Origin: Lachnospiraceae bacterium
GTDB taxonomy: Bacteria > Bacillota > Clostridia > Lachnospirales > Lachnospiraceae
Assembly: GCA_004556655.1 (NCBI GenBank)
Contig: SFGF01000084.1
Span: 1-12,129 of the forward strand
Reading direction: 5' to 3'
DNA length: 12,129 nucleotides
Shown here: piece after piece, positions 1-6,532 of the stretch
Numbering within the stretch: position 1 is the stretch's first letter
Layout: each line of letters begins with the position of its first letter
Notes under the pieces: model-generated
Databases searched by the model: none
Seen by the model: only the letters and a program-made list of their open reading frames with translations
What the model was told of the DNA's origin: nothing
Translations under genes and position numbers: made by a program

Positions 1-96
1 CATAAAGCTGCCACTCTATATCTTTTCAAAAGTTGGGCAGATTGGTACTTTGATAGACTATATTCATTTTGAAATTACAGTTTGCGGAAACTCAAG
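1..96 (+). repeat. Left copy of ~90-bp repeat, inverted relative to the right window edge
   Basis: This stretch matches the reverse complement of 12031-12119. By eye the two are roughly 80-85% identical with small gaps. The identical blocks are 36-52 (17 bp, against 12075-12091) and 73-96 (24 bp, against 12031-12054). Similarity stops abruptly after the CTCAAG that ends at 96 here and at 12031 on the other side. A sharp, fully conserved boundary with a more diverged interior is what two related mobile-element ends look like. The element body would then lie to the left of position 1. No transposase or other coding sequence is visible in the part present, so the element family cannot be named. 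Confidence 0.75.
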
Positions 97-114
97 GTTT
101 TTCTTGACAACCTA

Positions 115-121
115 AATTTTT
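115..121. repeat. Left copy of 7-bp direct repeat (likely target-site duplication)
   Basis: AATTTTT directly precedes the element at 122-264 and is repeated at 265-271 directly after it. The match is exact, but the sequence is AT-rich, so chance cannot be fully excluded. Confidence 0.6.
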
Positions 122-264
122 GTTACTGTTCACTCCGTGACCAGCAACACGCTTCGCGATGCACAGAAATGATGCAGAATGCATCATTTCGCGCTGTATG
201 TCTCGGGATTTTCGTGTTTACAACACGAAAACGCCTCGCGGAATAGTGGCGTGTGAACAGTAAC
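122..264. mobile_element. MITE-like palindromic element with terminal inverted repeats and 7-bp target duplication
   Basis: The 143-bp unit starts with GTTACTGTTCAC (122-133) and ends with its exact complement GTGAACAGTAAC (253-264). It is flanked on both sides by the direct repeat AATTTTT (115-121 and 265-271), as expected of a target-site duplication. Inside are two perfect hairpins: an 11-bp stem 166-176/180-190 with a GAA loop, and a 10-bp stem 209-218/222-231 with a TAC loop. There is no credible protein in it; the 63-codon open frame across it is a by-product. These traits fit a non-autonomous miniature element mobilised by a transposase encoded elsewhere. It sits between the left repeat and the hairpin downstream of ackA. 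Confidence 0.75.
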
Positions 265-271
265 AATTTTT
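265..271. repeat. Right copy of 7-bp direct repeat (likely target-site duplication)
   Basis: AATTTTT directly follows the terminal inverted repeat of the element at 122-264 and is identical to 115-121. It adjoins the base of the hairpin at 271-297. Confidence 0.6.
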
Positions 272-297
272 CCCCCTGACTGAAACAGCCAGGGGGA
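271..297 (-). terminator. Hairpin downstream of ackA, probable transcript end
   Basis: A 12-bp stem (271-282/286-297) with a 3-nt loop and a C5/G5 base lies 28 bp beyond the ackA stop codon. The 279/289 pair is a valid G-U wobble only in RNA made from the minus strand, which supports a role in the pta-ackA transcript. However, the bases after the hairpin in that direction are A-rich (AAAAATTG) rather than a U tract, and the MITE-like element begins there. It is therefore a weak or atypical intrinsic terminator, or one altered by the insertion. On the plus strand a looser T-rich run follows. Confidence 0.5.
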
Positions 298-324
298 TTG
301 TATTTTAACTTCATCTCTTCTGAG

Positions 325-1515
325 TTATACTAAAGCTACTGTCTCACGGCAGATTGCCAGTTCTTCATTTGTAGGAATAACTGCAACCTTTACTTTGGAA
401 TCCGGAGTAGAGATAACAATTTCTTCTCCTCTGTTTCCATTTGCTTCTTTATCCAGTTCAACTCCCAGATATCCAAGATAGCTTACAACTTTTTCACGAA
501 CCGGAATCGCATTCTCACCGATACCTGCTGTAAATACGATAGCATCAACACCATTCATAGCTGCAACATATCCACCAACAAATTTTGCAATACCGTAACA
601 CAGTACTTCGATTGCGTTAGCTGCTGCTTCGTTGCCGCTCTCAGCTGCTTCATTCAGATCACGGAAATCGCTGGAAAGTCCGCCTGACAGTCCCTGCAGA
701 CCGGATTTTTTATTCAGAACATTCATAATTCCTGCAATATCCAGATTTTCTTTCTTTGCGATGAATTCCATGATAGCCGGATCGATGTTACCGGAACGGG
801 TTCCCATAACAACACCTTCCAACGGAGTAAGTCCCATAGTTGTATCTACGCATTTGCCATTTACAACTGCACTGATAGAGGAACCATTGCCCAGGTGACA
901 TACGATAACTTTTGAATTCTCCGGATCCAGACCAAGGAATTCAACGGCACGTTTGGAAACGAAGCTGTGGCTGGTTCCGTGGAAACCATATCTTCTTACT
1001 TTGTATTTCTCATAATATTCCAGCGGCAGACCATACAGATAAGCTTTCGGAGGCATTGTCTGATGGAAAGCGGTATCGAATACACCAACCTGAGGTACAC
1101 CAGGCATCAGCTCGCTGCATACGCGGATACCGATCAGGTTTGCCGGATTGTGCAGAGGTGCCAGATCATTACACTCTTCAACTGCAGCGATCACTTCATC
1201 TGTGATAACTACGGAAGAAGCAAATTTTTCTCCGCCATGTACAACACGATGTCCGACTGCATTTACTTCCTTCAGGCTGCTGATTGCGCCGGTTTTTTCA
1301 TTGGTCAGAGCATCCAGTACCATCTGGATTGCTTCTTTATGTGTAGGCATAGGAGCCTCTGTAACTTCTTTATCACAGCCGGCTTTCTGATATACAAGTC
1401 TTCCATCGATACCGATTCTCTCGCAGAGACCTTTTGCCAGAACTGCTTCTGAATCTGAGTTAATAAGCTGATACTTCAGAGAAGAGCTTCCGCAATTGAT
1501 AACTAATACGTTCAT
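325..1515 (-). CDS. ackA: Acetate kinase
   Basis: Converts acetyl phosphate and ADP to acetate and ATP, the energy-yielding last step of the Pta-AckA pathway in the cytoplasm. The 396-residue protein has the usual family length and starts with MNVLVINCGSSS, placing the conserved Asn at residue 7. Other ASKHA-fold signatures are GHRVVHGGE, HGTSHS, HLGNGSS and the TPLEGVVMGTRSG segment with its catalytic Arg. Near the C-terminus, TNEELAI carries a Glu at 384, the same number as the metal-binding Glu described for Methanosarcina thermophila acetate kinase. The start is fixed by GGAGG at 1523-1527, 7 nt upstream. It lies 23 bp downstream of pta on the same strand, so the two are almost certainly cotranscribed. 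Nothing looks damaged. Confidence 0.98.
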   Translation of the reverse strand: MNVLVINCGSSSLKYQLINSDSEAVLAKGLCERIGIDGRLVYQKAGCDKEVTEAPMPTHKEAIQMVLDALTNEKTGAISSLKEVNAVGHRVVHGGEKFASSVVITDEVIAAVEECNDLAPLHNPANLIGIRVCSELMPGVPQVGVFDTAFHQTMPPKAYLYGLPLEYYEKYKVRRYGFHGTSHSFVSKRAVEFLGLDPENSKVIVCHLGNGSSISAVVNGKCVDTTMGLTPLEGVVMGTRSGNIDPAIMEFIAKKENLDIAGIMNVLNKKSGLQGLSGGLSSDFRDLNEAAESGNEAAANAIEVLCYGIAKFVGGYVAAMNGVDAIVFTAGIGENAIPVREKVVSYLGYLGVELDKEANGNRGEEIVISTPDSKVKVAVIPTNEELAICRETVALV

Positions 1516-1538
1516 TATTTTTCCTCCAAATGATAATC

Positions 1539-2534
1539 TTATTCAGCCTGACACTGAACAGCTGTAATTGCAACAACACCAACGATATCTTCTGCAGAAC
1601 ATCCACGGGACAGATCGTTGACCGGTTTTGCGATACCCTGTGTTACAGGACCGTAAGCTTCTGCCTTTGCCAGTCTCTGAACCAGTTTGTATCCGATATT
1701 TCCAGCATCCAGATCCGGGAAGATCAGAGTATTTGCTTTTCCTGCAACCGGGCTGCCCGGAGCTTTGGATGCACCAACACTCGGTACGATAGCAGCGTCA
1801 AGCTGGAACTCACCGTCGAGTTTCAGATCCGGATTCTGCTCTTTTGCGATTCTTGTAGCTTCTACTACTTTATCTACATCTGCATGTTTAGCACTTCCCT
1901 TTGTAGAATGGGACAGCATAGCAACAACAGGCTCTTCTTCAACCAGAAGTTTGAAAGATTCCGCAGAGGAAGCTGCGATAGCTGCCAGTTCTTCCGGATT
2001 CGGATTCTGGTTCAGACCGGAATCTGCGAAAATGAATGTACCGTTTGCACCATACTCGCAATCCGGAACTACCATCAGGAAGAATGCGGATACCAGTTTT
2101 GTACCCGGTTTTGTTTTCAGAATCTGCAGACACGGTCTCAGTGTATCAGCTGTAGAATGGCATGCACCGGATACCATACCGTCTGCATCACCCATCTTAA
2201 CCATCATAACACCATAGTACAGATACTGATTCAGAAGAATCTCTTTTGCCTGTTCCGGTGTCATACCTTTTTTACTTCTCAGTTCAACCAGCTTGTCAAT
2301 GTAACCCTGTGTTTTCTCAGATGTAGCAGGATCAACGATGATTGCTCCGGAAATATCCAGACCTTCGCTGCCTTTTTTAACTGCTTCTTCACTTCCTACC
2401 AGAACTACATCTGCAATCCCTTCTTTCAGGATCTGTGCAGTAGCTTCATAAGTTCTTCTGTCTTCTGTCTCCGGAAGTACAATTACTTTTTTGTTTGCTT
2501 TTGCTCTTGCTTTGATTACGTCAATAAATCCCAT
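1539..2534 (-). CDS. pta: Phosphate acetyltransferase
   Basis: Transfers the acetyl group of acetyl-CoA to phosphate, giving acetyl phosphate for AckA. The open frame runs upstream to 2621, but I place the start at the internal ATG (2532-2534). It gives the family-typical N-terminus MGFIDVIKARAKANKK and has GGAG at 2545-2548, 10 nt upstream; the extra 29 codons are the transcribed leader. The 331-residue product is the short single-domain type, without the N-terminal DRTGG/P-loop region of the long enterobacterial enzyme. Family segments include VLPETEDRRTYEA near the N-terminus, GDADGMVSGACHSTADTLRP in the middle and QGIAKPVNDLSRGCSAEDIV near the C-terminus. It is the first gene of the pta-ackA operon, with a strong promoter upstream. 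Confidence 0.97.
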   Translation of the reverse strand: MGFIDVIKARAKANKKVIVLPETEDRRTYEATAQILKEGIADVVLVGSEEAVKKGSEGLDISGAIIVDPATSEKTQGYIDKLVELRSKKGMTPEQAKEILLNQYLYYGVMMVKMGDADGMVSGACHSTADTLRPCLQILKTKPGTKLVSAFFLMVVPDCEYGANGTFIFADSGLNQNPNPEELAAIAASSAESFKLLVEEEPVVAMLSHSTKGSAKHADVDKVVEATRIAKEQNPDLKLDGEFQLDAAIVPSVGASKAPGSPVAGKANTLIFPDLDAGNIGYKLVQRLAKAEAYGPVTQGIAKPVNDLSRGCSAEDIVGVVAITAVQCQAE

Positions 2535-2598
2535 GATTCTATGACTCCTTTCGTTATTTTCCCTGACAGGCAGGTTTTTATAAAGGTTTACCCCTTGA

Positions 2599-2630
2599 CC
2601 GATATCCATATCCCAGGACACAAATATCGG
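2599..2630 (-). promoter_or_regulatory. Inverted repeat in the pta leader
   Basis: A perfect 7-bp dyad (2599-2605/2624-2630; CCGATAT ... ATATCGG) with an 18-nt loop lies inside the ~108-nt untranslated leader predicted from the pta promoter. It could be an RNA hairpin or a protein binding site. It matches no riboswitch family I recognise, and no poly-U follows, so it is not an obvious attenuator. Confidence 0.3.
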
Positions 2631-2648
2631 TTATACTCGTTATTTAAA

Positions 2649-2677
2649 ATTATACCTCGTTTATAATTTCGTGACAA
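2649..2677 (-). promoter_or_regulatory. Sigma-A type promoter of pta-ackA
   Basis: Read on the minus strand: -35 TTGTCA (2672-2677), a 17-bp spacer, and a perfect -10 TATAAT (2649-2654). Only one -35 base departs from consensus. The expected start of transcription is near 2642, giving a leader of about 108 nt before the pta ATG. Confidence 0.8.
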
Positions 2678-2682
2678 GGTTA

Positions 2683-2696
2683 GTTAATTTTTTAAC
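2683..2696. promoter_or_regulatory. Candidate Rex-type redox operator
   Basis: The dyad GTTAA-TTTT-TTAAC matches all ten core positions of the Firmicute Rex operator consensus TTGTTAANNNNTTAACAA. Of the four outer bases only the outermost left T agrees. It lies 5 bp upstream of the pta -35 box, within the divergent pta/tmcAL control region. Rex is an NADH-sensing repressor of fermentation genes, so control of acetate formation is plausible. An AT-rich 10-bp match can occur by chance. Confidence 0.4.
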
Positions 2697-2702
2697 GTTC
2701 TT

Positions 2703-2719
2703 TTTCCAACATGTGGAAA
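2703..2719. promoter_or_regulatory. 17-bp dyad between the divergent promoters
   Basis: TTTCCA and TGGAAA form a perfect 6-bp inverted repeat with a 5-nt spacer. The site is 3 bp upstream of the tmcAL -35 box and 25 bp upstream of the pta -35 box, a typical position for a regulator controlling one or both genes. The regulator is unknown. TTCC-N7-GGAA also fits the loose T-N11-A pattern of LysR-type sites. Confidence 0.35.
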
Positions 2720-2722
2720 CCC

Positions 2723-2751
2723 TTGTTTTTGCGGTATTTTCCTGTTAGAAT
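2723..2751 (+). promoter_or_regulatory. Promoter of tmcAL
   Basis: -35 TTGTTT (2723-2728), a 17-bp spacer, and -10 TAGAAT (2746-2751) preceded by TGT, which makes an extended -10. Transcription would start near 2758, about 30 nt before the tmcAL start codon. Confidence 0.65.
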
Positions 2752-2789
2752 AGGGAAAATAATGAATGTATTTTTTGAGGTGCAAACTT

Positions 2790-4016
2790 ATGAAAATTGC
2801 CGGAATCATTGCCGAATACAATCCTTTTCACAAAGGACATGCATACCATATCCAAAGGACCCGTGAAATCACAGGTGCCGATTTCATCGTTGTGGTCATG
2901 AGCGGTGATTTTATCCAGCGGGGAGGTCCCGCTTTTCTCACCAAACACCAGCGTGCAAAAATGGCTCTGCTTGGCGGTGCTGACCTTGTGTTTGAGCTTC
3001 CTTCCACCCATTCCTGCCAGAGTGCAGAATTTTTTGCAAAGAGTGGCGTCCAACTTTTGAATGGGCTTGGCTGCATAGATTATCTTTCTTTTGGAAGTGA
3101 ACTGGGAGATATCCGGCCGTTTCGTACTCTGGGAACGTATCTGGCAGACGAACCGGAATCTTTTCGGCAATTGCTGCAGGAAAAGCTCAAATCCGGTCTT
3201 TCCTTCCCCTCTGCAAGAGCCCTTACTTTGACAGAATTACTCTCTGCTGACTCTTTTATCACAGAAGATTTACTAAAAAGTCCTAATAATATTCTGGGAA
3301 CAGAATATTGCAAGGCCTTGCATCGCACCAACAGTCCGATTCAGCCGGTTACCATATGCCGTGAAGGGAACGGATATCACGAAACAACGATAAAAAGCAG
3401 CTTCCCTTCTGCCTCTGCTATACGTACCGCTGTGCACCATTCCATGGATTCTATAGGAAATACGGACGCTCTTGTCTCTTGCTTTCCTGATGCAGTTTTC
3501 TCTATGATAAAATCAGAAGACTTGCTTAACAACACGGTAGACGAGCAGGACTTTTCGCTTTTGATCCGCTGGATGCTTATGTCTTCGGACACAGATACGC
3601 TGACAACCTTTCAGGATATCAACGAAGATCTGGCCTGCCGATTGGTTAACGTAAGAGAACAGTATAAAGATTTTTCTCAGTTTGTCTCTCTGATTAAGAC
3701 AAAAGATATGACATATACCCGTATTTGTCGGGCACTTTTTCATGCACTTTTGGATATCCGTGAAGTTCCGGATTTGACCTATGCCCGTCTTCTGGGCTTT
3801 CGGCGCAGCGCTGCTCCGGTTCTGACAGAAATCAAAAAAAGAGGAGAGCTGCCTCTTCTGACCAAGCTGGCGGATTCCTCCAGACTACTTGATACAAAAA
3901 GTCTCGCTCTCCTGAAACAGAACACCCGTATCTCCAATCTCTATGAGACTGTTCTTTGTGAAAAAACTCATAAAGCATTTGTTCACGAGTATTCAAAATC
4001 AATTGTAACTTTATAA
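2790..4016 (+). CDS. tmcAL: tRNA(Met) cytidine acetate ligase (YlbM/TmcAL family)
   Basis: Bacterial TmcAL activates free acetate with ATP to acetyl-adenylate and acetylates the wobble cytidine C34 of elongator tRNA(Met) to ac4C. The 408-residue protein is close to the family length. Its nucleotidyltransferase-fold N-terminus GIIAEYNPFHKGH carries HxGH at residues 14-17, followed by MSGDFIQRGGPA and, near residue 170, NNILGTEYC. I chose the ATG at 2790 rather than an in-frame ATG 24 bp upstream, because GAGGTG lies 7-12 bp before it and the family begins MKIAGIIAEYNP. It is transcribed divergently from pta-ackA, whose end product acetate is its substrate. No clear terminator is seen in the 44-bp convergent gap to the next gene. 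Confidence 0.93.
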   Translation: MKIAGIIAEYNPFHKGHAYHIQRTREITGADFIVVVMSGDFIQRGGPAFLTKHQRAKMALLGGADLVFELPSTHSCQSAEFFAKSGVQLLNGLGCIDYLSFGSELGDIRPFRTLGTYLADEPESFRQLLQEKLKSGLSFPSARALTLTELLSADSFITEDLLKSPNNILGTEYCKALHRTNSPIQPVTICREGNGYHETTIKSSFPSASAIRTAVHHSMDSIGNTDALVSCFPDAVFSMIKSEDLLNNTVDEQDFSLLIRWMLMSSDTDTLTTFQDINEDLACRLVNVREQYKDFSQFVSLIKTKDMTYTRICRALFHALLDIREVPDLTYARLLGFRRSAAPVLTEIKKRGELPLLTKLADSSRLLDTKSLALLKQNTRISNLYETVLCEKTHKAFVHEYSKSIVTL

Positions 4017-4060
4017 AACAGAATCCTGCAATCCGCCGGAGGCTTGATCTTGGAAGGAGA

Positions 4061-5425
4061 TTAATTCTTGAAGCTGTGAATCGGCGCCGGTATTCTTCCT
4101 CCTCTGTTGACAAATGCATCACATTTGAACGGATTTACCGGCATAACCGGTGCGTATCCCAGAAGTCCACCGAACTCTACTGTCTCGCCCACCCCTTTAC
4201 CGATTACAGGGATAACACGGACAGCAGTGGTTTTCTGGTTGACCATTCCGATTGCCATTTCATCAGCGATGATACCTGCGATTGTTGAAGCGCTGGTATC
4301 TCCCGGAATTGCAATCATATCAAGTCCTACAGAACATACACATGTCATAGCTTCCAGTTTTTCCAGAGTAAGTGCTCCTGCATTTACCGCATCAATCATT
4401 CCCTGATCTTCACTGACCGGGATAAACGCTCCGCTCAGTCCTCCAACGTAAGAAGAAGCCATAACTCCGCCTTTTTTCACCTGATCGTTCAGCATGGCAA
4501 GAGCTGCTGTAGTTCCCGGTGCGCCTACTCTCTCCAGACCGATTTCTTCCAGAATTTCTGCAACCGAATCTCCAATTGCCGGTGTCGGTGCAAGAGACAA
4601 ATCAACAATACCAAACGGAACCCCCAGACGTCTGGATGCTTCCTGGGCAACCAGCTGACCCACACGGGTAATCTTGAATGCTGTCTTTTTGATTGTCTCG
4701 CAAAGTACTTCAAAGTTCTGACCACGCACCTTGGACAATGCATATTTTACTACACCAGGTCCGCTGACACCTACATTAATAATGGCGTCTGCTTCTGTCA
4801 CACCATGGAATGCACCTGCCATAAATGGATTATCATCAGGCGCATTACAAAATACTACCAGTTTTGCACAACCAAGAGAATCATTTTCTTTTGTAGCCTC
4901 GGCCGTTGCCAGTACCATCTCACCCATCAATTTCACTGCATCCATATTGATACCTGTTTTTGTTGAACCCAGATTAACAGAGCTGCACACCCTTTCAGTC
5001 TCAGCCAGTGCCTGTGGAATGGAACGAATCAAAAGCTCATCCGCCTTAGTCATTCCTTTGGATACCAGTGCGGAATATCCACCGATAAAGTTAACCCCTA
5101 CTTCCTTTGCTGCTTTATCCAGGGTATGAGCCAACGTCACAAAGTCCTCCGGAGTTTTACAGGCAGCACCACCCACCAGAGCCATGGGAGTAATGGAAAT
5201 TCGTTTGTTAACGATTGGAATCCCATATTCTCTGGAAATATCTTCTCCTGTCTGTACCAGATTTTTTGCCAGCGTTGTAATCTTCTCATATACTTTTCTG
5301 TTTACTTCCTGCAAATCAGAGTCGATACAATCCAGAAGACTGATACCCAGAGTAATGGTACGCACATCCAGATTCTCCTGCTCAATCATTTTATTGGTTT
5401 CATTTACCTCAAAAATATTAATCAT
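4061..5425 (-). CDS. DUF711 / UPF0210 (PFL family) protein
   Basis: A 454-residue cytoplasmic protein of the DUF711/UPF0210 family, which shares a barrel fold with glycyl-radical enzymes but has no established reaction. Recognisable stretches are VRTITLGISLLDC near residues 21-33, the HGVTEADAIINVGVSGPGVV segment in the middle, and glycine-rich C-terminal runs ending GGRIPAPIHS. No glycyl-radical motif is evident. The start at 5425 has GGAGG about 9 nt upstream. It follows the ACT-domain gene by 24 bp. This ACT/DUF711 pairing recurs in Firmicutes (for example SP_0238/SP_0239 in pneumococcus), suggesting that the ACT protein controls or partners it. It is the last gene of the polA-coaE run. 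Confidence 0.9.
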   Translation of the reverse strand: MINIFEVNETNKMIEQENLDVRTITLGISLLDCIDSDLQEVNRKVYEKITTLAKNLVQTGEDISREYGIPIVNKRISITPMALVGGAACKTPEDFVTLAHTLDKAAKEVGVNFIGGYSALVSKGMTKADELLIRSIPQALAETERVCSSVNLGSTKTGINMDAVKLMGEMVLATAEATKENDSLGCAKLVVFCNAPDDNPFMAGAFHGVTEADAIINVGVSGPGVVKYALSKVRGQNFEVLCETIKKTAFKITRVGQLVAQEASRRLGVPFGIVDLSLAPTPAIGDSVAEILEEIGLERVGAPGTTAALAMLNDQVKKGGVMASSYVGGLSGAFIPVSEDQGMIDAVNAGALTLEKLEAMTCVCSVGLDMIAIPGDTSASTIAGIIADEMAIGMVNQKTTAVRVIPVIGKGVGETVEFGGLLGYAPVMPVNPFKCDAFVNRGGRIPAPIHSFKN

Positions 5426-5449
5426 TTGCCATAACCTCCGCTTTTCTGA

Positions 5450-5722
5450 TTAGATTCTGTGCATTTTATTGAAAATATCTTCATGCTGACAGCGGATCAC
5501 AACACCGATTTCTTCGCCCAGTTTATTCAGTTCTTCTGCAATATCTCCGGTTCCTTTATCACATTTTGCAGTATCAGTGATCATCATCATGTTAAAGAAT
5601 CCATCTACGATTGTCTGAGAAATATCCAGAATATTAATCTGATTTTCTGCAAGATAAGTACATACCTTTGCAATGATTCCTACTGTGTCTTTTCCTACTA
5701 CTGTGATAATTGTTTTTTTCAT
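5450..5722 (-). CDS. ACT domain protein (UPF0237 family)
   Basis: A 90-residue single ACT domain. It opens MKKTIITVVGKDTVGIIAKV, the first strand and helix of the fold, and continues with ENQINILDISQTIVDGFFNM, where ACT domains bind small ligands, often amino acids. ACT domains of this type act as regulatory modules or dimeric sensors, related to GcvR. The ligand is unknown. The AAAGGAG site overlaps the stop of the preceding gene, which lies 12 bp away, so translation is probably coupled. The DUF711 gene follows by 24 bp and is the likely functional partner. Confidence 0.9.
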   Translation of the reverse strand: MKKTIITVVGKDTVGIIAKVCTYLAENQINILDISQTIVDGFFNMMMITDTAKCDKGTGDIAEELNKLGEEIGVVIRCQHEDIFNKMHRI

Positions 5723-5734
5723 CTTTTTTCTCCT

Positions 5735-6532
5735 TTACAGTTCTACAACTTTTGATGCACTGTCGCGATGTGCGACGGCGATTCTAAAATCCTTTGCCTT
5801 ATAAGGATTGTCACCCATTGTCACTTCTGAGCAGACAGTTTCATAAGCCAGTGCCTCATAATTATTCTCCTTGCTCAGATGCCCCAGCAAAATGTCTTTC
5901 ATTCCGTCATGAAGAAGACGGCAAAGAAGTTTTCCTGCAGTTTCATTAGACAAATGACCTCTCTCACCCAGAATTCTCCTTTTCAGATAATAAGGATAAC
6001 TTCCCACCTGAAGCATATTTACATCATGATTTGCTTCCAGTAAAAGGGCATCCAGTCCTTTCAGATTGTCCACAATATACTCATCATAGACTCCCATATC
6101 CGTAGCAATACCTACCGAGTGCTCTCCCTGATTCACCCGATATCCTACAGGTTCTGCCGCATCATGAGAAATATGGAAGGGATGTACCGTAAGATCTCCA
6201 ATCTGATACTCTCTGTCTCCCTGAATCTCATGGAAAATTCCCTCTGGTAATTTGCCAAGACTGCCGCTTTCTTCCATGGCTTTTATGGTCCCGGAAGTTG
6301 CATAAATAGGTACACCGCATTTTCTTGCGATGACTCCCAGCCCCTTGATATGGTCCGAATGCTCATGAGTCACAAAAATACCATCCAGGTCTTTTGTTGT
6401 CAAATCCAGAGAATTCAGTCCAAACTCAACTTTTTTCCCGCTGATTCCTGTATCAATCAGCAGATTCGTAGTGTTACTCCCCACATAGATACAGTTTCCG
6501 CTGCTTCCGCTGGCGATACTACATAGTCTCAT
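5735..6532 (-). CDS. YycJ/WalJ-like metallo-beta-lactamase-fold hydrolase
   Basis: A 265-residue cytoplasmic MBL-fold protein. It begins MRLCSIASGSSGNCIYVG, as in the YycJ/WalJ family, and has the metal-binding motif HEHSDH at 56-61. Further candidate ligands are in FHISHDAAEP, GIATDMG and the C-terminal VAHRDS. Family members are predicted or shown to be metal-dependent nucleases; YycJ of Bacillus anthracis has 5'-3' exonuclease activity linked to mismatch repair, which would fit its place after polA. The frame is open up to 6583, but the start at 6532 matches the family and overlaps the end of coaE by 14 bp, implying translational coupling. There is no walKR two-component system nearby, unlike the classical yycJ locus. 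Confidence 0.88.
   Translation of the reverse strand: MRLCSIASGSSGNCIYVGSNTTNLLIDTGISGKKVEFGLNSLDLTTKDLDGIFVTHEHSDHIKGLGVIARKCGVPIYATSGTIKAMEESGSLGKLPEGIFHEIQGDREYQIGDLTVHPFHISHDAAEPVGYRVNQGEHSVGIATDMGVYDEYIVDNLKGLDALLLEANHDVNMLQVGSYPYYLKRRILGERGHLSNETAGKLLCRLLHDGMKDILLGHLSKENNYEALAYETVCSEVTMGDNPYKAKDFRIAVAHRDSASKVVEL

Noticed and set aside
104..129. TTGACA at 104-109 as an outward promoter from the left repeat
   Set aside because: No acceptable -10 box lies at 16-18 bp, and nothing on the plus strand downstream would be expressed.
123..314. 63-codon open frame across the MITE-like element and hairpin
   Set aside because: It covers palindromic element sequence, has no recognisable domain and no good ribosome binding site, and its translation is low-complexity and cysteine/arginine-rich.
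2535..2642. Riboswitch in the pta leader
   Set aside because: The ~108-nt leader has a short dyad but no aptamer I recognise and no terminator/antiterminator pair.
1530..2666. 378-codon plus-strand open frame opposite pta
   Set aside because: It is antisense to the clearly real pta gene, and its Cys/Phe/Ser-rich composition is typical of a shadow frame.
4017..4060. Possible terminator in the convergent gap between tmcAL and the DUF711 gene
   Set aside because: Only a very short CCG/CGG pairing without a U tract is visible, too weak to call.
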